Positions 6,546 through 16,499 of a stretch of 18,094 nucleotides of DNA are shown one piece after another. The notes beneath the pieces were generated by a model, which searched no databases, had not been told where the DNA came from, and saw only the letters and a program-made list of their open reading frames with translations. The stretch lies in the NCBI GenBank assembly GCA_001275005.1, contig JWZX01000136.1, positions 1 through 18,094 on the forward strand, in the 5' to 3' direction. The first letter of the stretch is position 1. Each line of letters opens with the position of its first letter. Source of the stretch: Chrysochromulina tobinii. Its lineage: Eukaryota; Haptophyta; Prymnesiales; Chrysochromulinaceae. The position numbers were made by a program, and so were the translations under genes.

Positions 6546-9304
6546 ATGGACTTCGTCATGGACGATGAGATGGCGCAGCGCTATAACAAGCTGATGATTT
6601 GGAATGCGCGGCAGCGCGCTGTCGTTGCTCGCTTTGCTGAGCGCTCGTCTGCCGAGGGCATGTTGGCCGCCACCATCTGCAGCCCCGTGCACACCTGGTC
6701 ACGTCCTCGGCAGCCAAGCACAGCTCCAGCTGTGCTCCAGAGTGGCGGTTTGGACGCAGACACGCGGACTTGGGACGAGGGTGACGACGAGGAGGAGCGG
6801 AGGGCGCGGTCAGACCTGGTGGCCGAGATGGATGCGGCGGCGGCGGAGGTGGCGGCGGAGGCGGCGGCGGCGGCGGAGGCGGAGGCAGCGGCTTCGAAGT
6901 TTGCAGCCGATGCTGCATCATCGATGGAGCCAGCAGCGCAGATGGGCGACGGCGAAGGTCGAGCTGCAAATGAGGACACACGGACGTGGGACGAGGGTGA
7001 CGACGAGGAGGAGCGGAGGGAACGGAACGAGCTGGTGGCCGAGATGGAGAAGGAGGGGTCCTGGCCACCAGCCTCCATCTCCATCTCGGTATATGCAGAG
7101 GCGCCATCGGCGGCAGCGGCAGCGGTGGCAGCGGTGGCGGCGTTGGTCTCCAAACTCGAGGCAGCGAAGGCGGAGGCGGAGGCGAGAGCAGCCAAGCTAT
7201 TGGTAACGGCGGCTCCGAAGGCAGGCGAGGATGGCGGTGGCGGTGCGAGCGGGGAGACGCGGACGTGGGACGAAGGTGACGACGAGGAGGAGCAGAGGGA
7301 ACGGGCCAGGCTGGTGGAGGAAGAGGGTAGCAAGCACGAGAGCGAGGAGAGCGAGAGCGACGATGGCTTCGTCAACGCGCCGGCGCCGCCGCCTACGACG
7401 AAATCGGTCGTCCACGGCCTGGCCATTCCCGGCCTGTCGCTCGGCAAGCTGAAGCAGATGGTCGTTCCACCTGACGAGGCCGAGTCCAAGGCAGACAAGC
7501 TACGCCGCTTTGCGCCCATCTGTTCGAAGATTCTCGAGGGGCTCTACCTAGGCTCGGATGTCGTTGCACGCTCCCGCAGCACGCTGCACGCACACGGCAT
7601 CACTCACGTGCTCAACTGCGCCGGCGTCGCGTGCCCCGAGTACCACGCGCCCGACAGCACGCTCACCTACCGTACGCTCTTCTTATACGATTCCCCACAT
7701 CAGGAGCTCGGGGCAGTGCTCTACGAGTCTCTTGCCTTCGTGGCGGACGCGCTCGCGTCGGGCGGGAAGGTCTTCGTGCACTGCCAGCAGGGCGTCTCAC
7801 GCTCGGCGTCGCTCGTGATCGCGTACGTCATGTGGACACGTGGCCTCAACTTCCTTGCATGCAAGTGCTCACCACGGCGCCATCACGTCCCCACAGGTAT
7901 GTCATGTGGACACGTGGCCTCAACTTCCTTGACGCCCACACGCTCGTCAAGGAGGCGCGTGGCGTGGCCGAACCGAATGCGGGCTTCGTGTGTGCGTTGG
8001 TCGCCTTTGGGAAACGGCTGCGTGCACGTCCACTCACCGCGCCGTCGCCCACGGCCGCCAGCGCGGATGGTGGGAGGACGCCACGTAGTGGCGGCAGCGG
8101 CGGCGGCGGCAGCAGTAGCGGCGGCGGCGGCGGCGGCAGCAGTAGCGGCGGCGGCAGCAGCGGCGGCGGCAGCAGCGGCAGCCAAGAGGTGCCGGAGATG
8201 CGAGTGTACCGGATGGTGCCTCACTATAACGGCCCCGCCCCGCGAGAGGTGGCGCTGTCGTGGGCACGTGGGCACGTGGGCGATGCGACAGCCGAGCTCG
8301 GTGAACATCTCGACCCTCGCTCCGCCTTTGTGGTCCATCTGCCGCCGAGGAGCGCCGCCGCTGTGCCAGGCGCTCACAGTCTGATGCCCAACGGCAGCAG
8401 AGCTGCAGCAACCGCAGGCGCTCACATCGCGTCAGCCGCCGAGGCGGAGGCGGAGGCCGAGCCGAACGCCACGGCCGAGGATCCTCTGGCAGCCTATCGT
8501 GGCCAGTGCGTCGTGCTGTACACCTCGTACGCGAGCAACATGCTCTTCGAGGTCGCGTGGCGCAAGCTTGAGACCCAATTCCAGGGCATGGGGCTCAAGT
8601 ATACGGCTATCGACGGCGCGGCGCCGGAAGCGAAGGCGGTGCGATCCCTACTTTGGGCGATCAGCAACGACCGAAGCTACCCGCAGGTATTTGCATGCCG
8701 TCATGGGGGGGCGTGCGAGTTCCTCGGCGGCGCAAGTGAGATGCAAGCACTCTTTGACTCGGGCGAGCACGCGCGCCGTCTCGCCGAGTACCTCGAGCTC
8801 CCATCGGAGATCCCACAAGGGGGCGGGCCCATCCGCGAGGTGGGCGGCGTTGGCAGCGGCTTGGGCTCCTCGAATGCAGGCGCATGCTTCGTGTGGGTGG
8901 GCGCGCAGTCGTGCGACGCGTACCGGCAGGCGGCGCTGCGTTGGGCGGCGCTTCTCGAGCGTTTTGAGGGAGCACCGCCTGCCCATGAGGAGGCGCAGGG
9001 GCGCGAGAGTGAACCCTTCTGGCGTGCCGTGAGCTGCGGCCATGCCGTGCCAGGCCATGCCTTTGTTGCGGTGCGCAAGGCGACGCCGCTCGCCGCGTAC
9101 GACGCCGAGTACGGCCCCGGCATCGCGACCTTCCTCCCGAAGCCTGTGCCGGTGCTCTCTCTCTCTCCAGCCGAGGGTGCGCCGTCGCAGGCCGAGGGGA
9201 CTCTGGTGCGCGATGCGGCCACGGGCGACATCGTCGGTCCTCAGCAGCGCTGGCATGCGGCGCTAAACGCCCTCTTGTTTGTGCACCACCTCTCCTCGTA
9301 CTGA
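6546..9304 (+). CDS. MKP1-like dual-specificity phosphatase with gelsolin-like domain and glutaredoxin-like insert (exons 6546-7822, 7897-9304)
   Basis: Two exons join in phase to give 894 residues. ATG 6546 is the first in-frame ATG. Order: acidic N-terminus with three TRTWDEGDDEEE repeats (73, 145, 238) separated by Ala/Glu tracts; DSP domain at 325-465 with catalytic HCQQGVSRS (C413, R419), probable general acid D382 and the C-terminal helix ARGVAEPNAGF; Ser/Gly linker (490-521); gelsolin-like segment RVYRMVPHY...DPRSAFVVHLP (528-576). A block at 628-718 then starts VVLYTSYASN and includes AIDGAAP, SYPQVF and FLGG, like glutaredoxin/SH3BGR proteins. The gelsolin-like part resumes with FVWVGAQSCDAYRQAALRWA (757-776). 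DSP followed by a gelsolin-like domain is the layout of plant MKP1, a MAP-kinase phosphatase of stress signalling, so dephosphorylation of MAP kinases is the likely role. The thioredoxin-fold block lacks an obvious CxxC and may not be redox active. Low-complexity tracts suggest ongoing repeat slippage. Confidence 0.82.
7823..7896 (+). other. 74-nt GT-AG intron of the phosphatase gene
   Basis: Donor gtacgt, acceptor ccccacag. Splicing joins gc (7821-7822) to g at 7897, restores an Ala codon and switches to the frame that continues the DSP domain (YVMWTRGLNFLDAHTLVKEA). The intron length is not a multiple of three. Its first 35 nt are almost identical to the first 35 nt of the following exon. 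Confidence 0.88.
7823..7931 (+). repeat. 35-bp direct duplication spanning an intron-exon boundary
   Basis: 7823-7857 and 7897-7931 match at 34 of 35 positions (c/t at the fourth base). The copies begin exactly at the intron donor and at the first base of exon 2. A 39-nt unique filler (7858-7896) between them supplies the acceptor. Confidence 0.92.
8091..8182 (+). repeat. ggc/agc microsatellite coding a Ser/Gly linker
   Basis: Runs of ggc and agc triplets with occasional agt code the flexible Ser/Gly linker between the phosphatase and gelsolin-like domains. It is likely to vary in length between strains. Confidence 0.85.
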
Positions 9305-9510
9305 GATTGTACTGAGTGAGGTGGGGACTCGATGCTCGAAGCTGCATAGGATTCCTAACGTACCGGTGTCCGGCGGCGATTGGTTTTGGCTCGTTGGCTT
9401 TCTCGTCAGCGGAGCGGCGTATTATTTGGGCGAGAAGCCTCAGCGTGCACACGTCCGCCGTATGTTTCCCGTTTACTTGCATTGAGTTTTTGAATGTATT
9501 GAGCAGAAGC

Positions 9511-12500
9511 ATGAATCGAAGGACAGCTGGTTCCAAATGTTTCTTTGCCGTTACGATTCATGTTTCTGCTCTTTGGGTTTTGTGGCTGGCTGCGGTGGCG
9601 GCGCCGATGTATTCTGCACGATCTGCATCGCTCCGCCTGACGCTTGCGAAGGAGAAAAAGCAGGAGAGGAAGGAGGCGAGAGCCCTGCGGATCGCCGCTC
9701 TCCAAGACAAAGACGAAGAAGCGGCAGTGGAGCTCATCGACTACGGCAAAATCGCGTTTACACAACACAACTCGGGGCAACCTGCAGAATACATTCTTGC
9801 CAAGGGCGCCACGGACAAGAAGCTGGTCGCCAAGCAGATCATTGCCGCATGGAAGATTACGGAGCCGGGTGTAATGATCCGTGCCGCGGGCTCAGTCAAC
9901 CTGAAATTGCTCCAGCACCTCGACTCCGACGACGTCGAGAACATCCTCCAAGGCGTGCTGGCGACTGCGGCTAGGACGGGTGGGTGCCTTCAATCGAATG
10001 GCCTCAACTTTGGCCTTGCGAGCCTGCTCGGAGCGTGTTTTGCACGCATACGTCATCGCTGCCCTGTACCTCTCGTGGGCGTCCTCAGCTGGGCGGCAGT
10101 CCAAAACCGCGAAATGATCGTGAGCGAGGAGGATATCGACAACGAGTTTGTCCCAAACAAGGGCCTCAAGCACAAGTACTTGGACGGCGCGCCAGAAGAA
10201 GGCCTGGGGCGCTACTCTCTGCAGCCCGCGCACACCCACTTCGTCTTCCTGAAGGCAGACAAAGCCACGCTTGCGGCCGCGGGGAACACTCCTGCGGAGC
10301 AGCTGCGTAACGCCCGGATCCGTGCGTTCAAGGCCGCGCACGCCGTGGAGAAGGAGATCGCCAACGCAAGCACCGGCCGTTTCATGCCCGCGCGCGTCCT
10401 GGTCATCTTCGGGGGAGATGAATTCACGCTCAAAGAGATCGACAGTTACGTGGACGGGAAGCATGGAAGGGTGCTGCTCCTCGCTGCTACGGGCGGGCTG
10501 GCACAGGCTCTCGGTCAATTCATGAAGAAAGGCGTCATCCTACCGGACTGGGAGCCGCATCGTGAGATGTTTGAGAAACTGATGTCGAAGAACCACGACG
10601 ACGGCGTCTCGCCCAAGATGACCCCCAATGGTCGCGACTCGGCCTTGGAAGATGAGGACTGGAAGTACATCGCCATGACTGAAGTGACCGCAAAGGAGGG
10701 CATCATGCATGCGATCTTGGACCTCGCGATGGAGCAGTGCAAGACGGCTTCCGCGAAAGTCGCAGCCGCGGTCAAATGGAATCACGCAGAGCGGCTGAAC
10801 GATCTGCTGCTCGGGACGCCGCCCTGGGACAAGGATCGTCCTACCTTGCTCAAGGAGGCGCTCGAAGATTCGCTCAAGCTGAAACACACGGACTGCGTGA
10901 AGATCTGCATCCACCACGGGGCGCCGGTGGCAAAACTCGACCTGCTCGACCTCTACGACATGCTGTACGACTCTCATTCCCCGCCAATCGTCTATCTCTT
11001 CAAGGGGCTCCAGAAGCCGTCAGCACGGCTCGAGCAATGGCGGTCTCTGGGAATGAAGGTCGGACGGGATACTTCCGTCAACCTCGACGACCCGATCTAC
11101 GAGTTTTTCCCAGTCGAGGCTTGGAACTTCATCGGTGCGATCACGCCTGGCCTCTGCAACTACTGGCGAAGCAAGATCGGAGACGTTGTCACGCAGGGGC
11201 CCCTGCCTGACGGCGGTCATGGATACATGAAGCTCGCTGAGGAGATCGACGTGAAGAAGATCACCGGGCCGAAGTGGATCGACATCTACCTTTGGGCCAT
11301 CCTCCTCGGAGAGACCGAACTCGCCCTCGCCCTTCTGCCCGCTTGCCGCGAGCCTATGCGCGCGGCCGTGATCGGTGCGGGGATCGCCAAGGCCATGGCG
11401 AGCGCTCTGCCGCTGCACGCAGTGACGCTTCAAGAAGCGGCCGAGGAACACGAGGCGTACGCAATCAAGCTGCTGGACATGTGCGAGACTTTCGAAGATG
11501 CGTGGCGCATGCTGATCACCAAGTCCACGACGTGGACGAGGCCAGTGCTGCACCAAGCTGTGGCGGCGAACCTCAAGAAGTTCGTCTACCACGTTCACTG
11601 CCAGACGCTTGGTGACGAGTGGCTCTATGGCCGTGCCGACTTCGAGAAGCCCGCGGTCATGCTGAATGGCACCGCCTTCACAACCGCCAGGATGCTCCTT
11701 CATATGGCCGTGCCGTTGGATCCACCCTTGATGAGAAAGATGCTCAAGGTTGTACCTTCACCAAGCGGAAGCGACGCGGACGTCTCTGGCATGACTCCGA
11801 ATTGTTGGGACTATTACACAATCCCCGCGGTGAAGCTGCTCGTACGCCTCGTCATGCACTTCCTCTATACGCTCTTGCTTTCGTCCGCCACCCTGCAAAC
11901 ACCGATGCCCTGGCTTCAGGAAGGTGCGCGCGACCGCGCTGCTGCACCCTGCGCACCCTCACCGCGCGACCCTTGCATTTCGTCTGACCCCACAGCCGTG
12001 TAACGGCCGTTCGCCTCGCAGTGCATGATCTTATGGGGCTCGTTCCCATCGATTCTGCCGCGCACCATGGCGGCGGCTTGGAGAACAGCAAGCTCGACGC
12101 TATTCTATGGATCTGGACCATTGCCTCTTGCCTGGACGAATTCTACAAATATGCGTTGAACCCAAAGACGTTCCAGGCATTGGGGTGGAACCTTTTCGAC
12201 TACCTGACGTTTACAGTTGTTCAGATTGGGTTGTCGATGCGCTTCGTGACCCTCGAGCGCTCCGTGGAGATTGAATGCTTCGCAGTGATCCTGGTCTGGG
12301 TCCGCATTCTCAAGTTCCTCCAACTCGATTACAACCTTGGTGTGCTGGTCATCATTCTCATGCGCATGACCAAAGACATTGTGGTGTGGGGCGTGGTGAA
12401 CGCGATCGTGCTGATCGCATTCACCGTCGCCTTCGTGAGCATCGCCGACCCATACGTCGTCGAGTCGTCGGGGGGGGATCCGATGACGGCCCCATTGTGG

Positions 12501-13184
12501 GCAATGCTCGGGGACTTTGACGTCCAGGAGTACCACGACTGGAATCCGTCGGTTGGCAAGACGATGCTCTGGCTTTACGTTATCTTCTCCAACGTCGTGC
12601 TTGTCAACTTGTTGATTGCGATGATGGGCCACACTTTCGAGACCATGATCGAGGAGGCGGACCTGGAATGGAAGTTTGGTCGACTTCAATCGATCATCGA
12701 GTGCAACGACCGTTTCTGCGCCGTGCCGCCGCCTTTCAATCTACCGATCACTCTCTTTGCATTCTTGTCCTTCATGTATCGCAAGGCGACCACCGGCACA
12801 GGCGAGCAATCCGCGAAGGCCAAGGATGAAGATCAAATTGCCGACATTAAGGTGGCAAACCAGAAATTGGATAAGGTGGCAAAGAGGCTGCTCTACTCGC
12901 TCAGGCGAGCTCAAGAGGATGCCACGGATATGAATGAGGTTGGGGGCGATGTGAGGACGATCATATCTAAGCAAGAGTACATGGATGTTCAACTCCATAA
13001 GAGGATGGACAAGGTCGAGGGCCTGATTAACGACCTCGCCGAAGTGATCATGAAGGGGCAGCATTCGACGACGGCCGGATGGCTGCCGTCCATGTGGAGC
13101 AGTCGGCAGGGAATAGCAGAAGAGGAAGACCCCGTGGCATCGGATCGAACAGGCGGGAAGAAGAAGAAGGCCGGAAAACAGTGA
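9511..13184 (+). CDS. TRPM-like cation channel (exons 9511-11923, 12022-13184)
   Basis: Joined exons give 1191 residues, within the usual TRPM range. About 118-335 is a SLOG/LSDAT-type nucleotide-binding domain. It has WKITEPGVMIRAAGS, TGGCLQSNGLNFGLA, PLVGVLSWAAVQNREMI, PAHTHFVF and VLVIFGGDEFTLKEID, ending LLAATGGLAQALG; these are the motifs of TRPM N-termini. The middle is helical (MHR-like). Membrane part: S1 about 775-795, S2 829-845, S3 861-878, S4 888-905, S5 922-946. The pore segment is PLWAMLGDFD (962-971), S6 about 985-1007, and the TRP-box-like stretch NLLIAMMGHTFETMIEEADL is followed by EWKFGR. The C-terminus (about 1075-1150) looks coiled-coil and ends in a Lys-rich tail. It probably conducts cations (Ca2+ permeability is a guess from the family). 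No Nudix or kinase domain follows, unlike TRPM2/6/7. A hydrophobic stretch at 10-32 is odd for a cytosolic N-terminus, so M33 (9607) may be the real start. Confidence 0.85.
11924..12021 (+). other. 98-nt GT-AG intron of the TRPM-like gene
   Basis: Donor gtgcgc after ...cttcaggaag, acceptor cgcctcgcag. It is a phase-1 intron: g from exon 1 plus tg from exon 2 make Val805, and the join continues the S1-S2 region in frame. An earlier acceptor-like ccccacag at 11992 would lead straight into a TAA, so the later AG is preferred. Confidence 0.82.
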
Positions 13185-13227
13185 CGCCGGTTCAATTGGC
13201 GTCGGCCGCCATGATGCATGAGCAGCG

Positions 13228-13359
13228 ATGAGCAGCGACAACCTCGTCGAGGTCGTCGAGGTTGTCGGACGTGATACTTCCGTCAACCTCGACGACCCGA
13301 TCAAGCACTTTCTACCCCGCACCGCCGATTCCCAATCTTCAACTGAACTGAAGGGGTAG
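13228..13359 (+). pseudogene. Short ORF/relic carrying a TRPM-like channel fragment
   Basis: A 43-codon frame (MSSDNLVEVV... to TAG) contains VGRDTSVNLDDPI followed by KHFLP. The neighbouring channel protein has VGRDTSVNLDDPI followed by YEFFP. At DNA level 13264-13302 matches 11059-11097 at 38 of 39 bases, and similarity then falls to the protein level only. It has no room for a domain and is most simply a fragment of a paralogous channel gene, in the same orientation. A small expressed peptide cannot be excluded. A duplicated actgaaggggtag follows at its 3' end. Confidence 0.6.
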
Positions 13360-13630
13360 ACTGAAGGGGTAGTAGGATGTTCTTAGATGAAAGCAGAGCG
13401 TCGCCCGACGGACGGGACGTGCCGCAGCATCACACGTCAGTTACGCGGCTGCTGTCATTGTACATTGACAACGCCGCAGTCCTGCAGCGCTGTGTACTGT
13501 ACCTTATCCATGACCTTATCGGGTAGTCGATGATCGTAGCCATAGCTCAATCATGTTGATCATGGCCTCGTTGACCTCTCGAGTTGCGACCTGAACCCTG
13601 CAGGCTCCTCGTGTAGACTCGGGTAAGCTA
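13360..13630. other. Spacer without recognisable content
   Basis: About 270 bp of mixed composition. No credible frame, RNA gene or long repeat was found on either strand beyond the short actgaaggggtag duplication at its left edge. Confidence 0.5.
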
Positions 13631-16414
13631 TCAGGCGCGGGCGCGTCGCTCAAAGGCAGCATCGCAATCCGCAAGATGCTGCAGCATTTGAGGAAGCATC
13701 TCTTTTATTGTCATCAGATCTGGCAGCTCCGAAGTAGTAACAGCCAAAATGCTACCTGAGCGAGCAAGCAATGCGCCTCTGGCAGTTTGGGGCTGTCTAC
13801 GTTGGCACACTTGATGTAAATCGTTAAGCAGTCTCCTGCTCGGTGAAGGTTGATCGGCAGAATCTCACTCAGGGTCTCATCTGTCAGGACCCGAGCTTCC
13901 TGTGCGCGGCACGTTCAAGCACCTCGGATGGAACTCCCTCAAATGTCGCCCAGCCCGGCAGGCCTCCTTGGCGTAAGCTGGCCAGAGCTAAGGCAATCGG
14001 ATACAGATGCTCGCTACTTGGCCTGATACCGCGGGGCAACTTTGCCATCATTTTAGCTGGACATGTGCAGTCAAGGCGCCGCTCCACCGTTGGAGCTACG
14101 TCGGAGCGCGGCTTCAGGTTCGCCGCGAATGAACTCATGCCCGGCTGCATCACGCGGGAAAGAACAAGCTGCCGCTCGAGACTGCGCTGCAGGCGCTGCA
14201 AGATCGCGATGGCATCGTCAAGAAGCTGGGTCTCGCCATCCGTTAGGTTCTGGACGGCGAGAACGAGCATCGCTTCCACTGAGTCAGTACGGCGAGCGAG
14301 TCGTAATGCAGAGCTTGGGATAGAAGAGCACCACCTGTTCATCTGCTGCGTGGTGTGTTCGAGTGCTTCGTGCGCCTGCATCTTGTTAGCATCTTGTGAT
14401 GTTCCGCTTGCCAGAAGGCATATGTTGGTTGAGATTTGAGTAAGATTTGGGGTTGGCCTCGATGCCACCAGCCAATTTTTTGAGTCTCAGCGTCACTGTG
14501 GTAAATTGTGGGGCGATGCGAATAGATGCTGCCCAAGGATCTCCTCTTTACGTGAGTTGAGAAGCTATCTGAAGCAGATCTACTTTGAGGTCTGAATCGA
14601 ACACATCACCCATCGAGTGGTTCGGTTTTCCATGTACTACGTAAAGTAAGTTGCCAAGGCACTGCTGAAACAACCTCCGCGTGTGAAGTCGCACAGGCAC
14701 TCTGTAAATATGTTGCCCTGAGCAAACGCCGCTTGAGTCTCCTTCACTTGTTGTGTACTTGTTGTGCCCATTTGCGCCGCTTTCAATGGGCACATCAATT
14801 CATGCATCAAGTACACAATGGGCACAACAAGCACGGATACGCCTCCAGAGCTTCGATACTTCGCTCTTAAGAAGTGTCTGATTAGCTTCGCGTTCAGCTG
14901 CATCCCGTGTCGTCTTCACAGCCTCGCGCTGCAGCCCGAGGTACCGCTCACGCAAGTATCCTTTCCACAAAAGATCAGGTGGGAGAGTAGCAGATGCTCA
15001 CATTCAGGGTGCGTCCGGGCCATTTTGTGAACATCAGGAGGGACCCCAAGACCTTGGAATGCAGCGGCAAAGTCATCTGGATTTTCCTCGATACACCGCA
15101 GGAGCTTTGTTTATTGCATACAAGCTCCACGCATACGTATTCGCGATCAGAATGTCGACAGCAACTCCTTTGAGAGCCCTGGGCGCAAGCTCCGGCGCAA
15201 TCACGTACCTCACGACGAACTCTTCAACGCCAGCGTTAAACTCGTGGAAAAGCTTCTCATCGCCATCTCAAAACGGATGTAGTGTGATTTCGCCATCCAT
15301 CGCGCCACAATGTCGCCAGGTGTCAAACGTCTCCCTGAAGGCAGAGGCGCCGGAAATGCAGCACAAAGCTCCTTGTGCACTATTGAACCATCAATTTGTA
15401 GCCGACACGGACTGGCGTGAGCTCACGAGGCTGCCGAAATAGCAGGCATGCCAGCGAATCTGTGCAGCCTTCGACAGTCCTGATGCAATCTCTCACACAA
15501 ATGTCCATTTCTGGGAGATGTAGGGAGATGCTGTTCCACGATGTGGTACACGCAGAACGCAGCGAACTCCGAATCGACGGCAAAGCGCATCGCTGACACG
15601 TCTTTCAACTCGGGCTCGAGGTTAGGTTTGGCTTGCTTGAGCACGGACCTCCGCGTCCACCAGTTTGCATACCATCCTGCCTGCATTTGCTCCGCCATGG
15701 GGTTGAAAAGTGGCTACAGCTCGCTCAGCTCCTTGACGCCAAGCCACTACCCGTACGGCAGCTCCGAGATGCCTGTTGTGACGACGGTCGCAGAGAGGAG
15801 CTCCACGCAGGCACGCAGGCACGCAGGAGATTTCGTGTCCAGCCAGCGAAATCTCGTTCGAGTGAGTTGAAAAGAGTCGCGCGCACTCCCACGGCGAATG
15901 CGCGGCCTGGGTGTACAAGAGGTTTGCGTTGCGCTCGCGGAGCTGAAGCTCAGGTCGTGTCTGTGGCGTACCTTCATGCGCTTTAGCAGATCGGAAGTGA
16001 TTTGAGCTCGCTCTAGCACAGCGGCTCGCTCTCGAGAGCCAACCTCATCCTCGACCGGAGGCACAAGTGCCGCAAACGTGTTGGTATCACGCAAGTCAAC
16101 CACGTTGCCGCCAGCTGCCAGGAATCTCGCGACATCGATCTTGACGATTGGGTTGAACGGCGCAGCAAACTTGACAGCGCATTCCAGTGACGCAGTTGTT
16201 GAGATGTACTGGGATCCACGCCACTTCGAGCTACTCCCTCGGAGCACATGTTCACTTACGCTGCAAATTGCCGCGGGATCTTTTGGCTGCAGGCGAGGTC
16301 ACCTCTGGTGCGAAACTGGTTGTGTTCGTCGCTCTCTTCACGCAGGGTACGATAGACATGATTCGGCAGGGCCAGCACCGGCAAGTACCGCACCGCGAAC
16401 CGAGGTCGAAACAT
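13631..16414 (-). pseudogene. Multiply frameshifted gene relic; 5' part ADP-ribosyltransferase-like
   Basis: Protein-like segments on the minus strand keep the same order but jump between frames. From the 5' side: VYRTLREE (about 16370), then in another frame QPKDPAAICSVSEHVLRGS and SQYISTTASL...IVKIDVARF (to about 16110), SDLLKRMKV, and ELPYG-stop-WLGVKELSEL-stop-PLFNPM with TAG stops at 15747-15749 and about 15714. Next come FAVDSEFAAFCVYHIVEQ and, frameshifted, DCIRTVEGCTDSLACLLF. EEFVVRYVIAPELAPRALKG follows an in-frame TGA, then GYLRERYLGLQREAVKTTRD, VVHGKPNHSMGDVFDSDL, a helical block DDAIAILQRLQRSLERQL at 13884-14468, and finally TIKEMLPQMLQHLADCDAAF ending at TGA 13631. The Arg, ph-S-T-T and downstream strand resemble R-S-E-class ADP-ribosyltransferase folds, but this is tentative. 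Many breaks argue for a pseudogene, possibly more than one gene; an intron-rich active gene is a weaker alternative. Confidence 0.6.
14746..14831. repeat. Hairpin-forming inverted repeat with direct sub-repeats
   Basis: cttgttgtgcccatt (14758-14772) and its exact complement aatgggcacaacaag (14817-14831) form 15-bp arms around a 44-nt loop. The left arm is preceded by a direct copy of acttgttgtgt (14746-14756). The loop contains a further aatgggcaca and the complement of the tacttg segment. It interrupts the protein-like segments of the gene relic, so it could be an insertion scar. Confidence 0.75.
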
Positions 16415-16499
16415 CGTGCGCGCAGAACTAATGCTCGGCAACACCACGATAGCCACAATCGTGCACCGCTGACACGCGACAGGGCGAACTGCGTTATTG

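Noticed and set aside
7897-8384. Read-through frame across the phosphatase intron giving a poly-Ala C-terminus
   Set aside because: It is the frame-shifted reading of the Ser/Gly microsatellite; only the spliced frame continues the phosphatase fold. Intron retention remains possible but is not supported here.
9892-10518. Long antisense open frame inside the TRPM-like gene
   Set aside because: Its peptide has no domain character and the opposite strand codes a clear SLOG domain; GC-rich coding DNA often leaves the antisense open.
12105-12689. 194-codon antisense frame over the channel pore region
   Set aside because: Mirror of strongly recognisable S2-S6 coding sequence; His/Asp-rich composition typical of antisense shadows.
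15710-15750. Two in-frame TAG codons in otherwise protein-like sequence, suggesting a recoded stop
   Set aside because: TAG is used as the normal terminator of the RBM25-like gene in this window, and the same relic has frameshifts and a TGA, so decay is the simpler reading.
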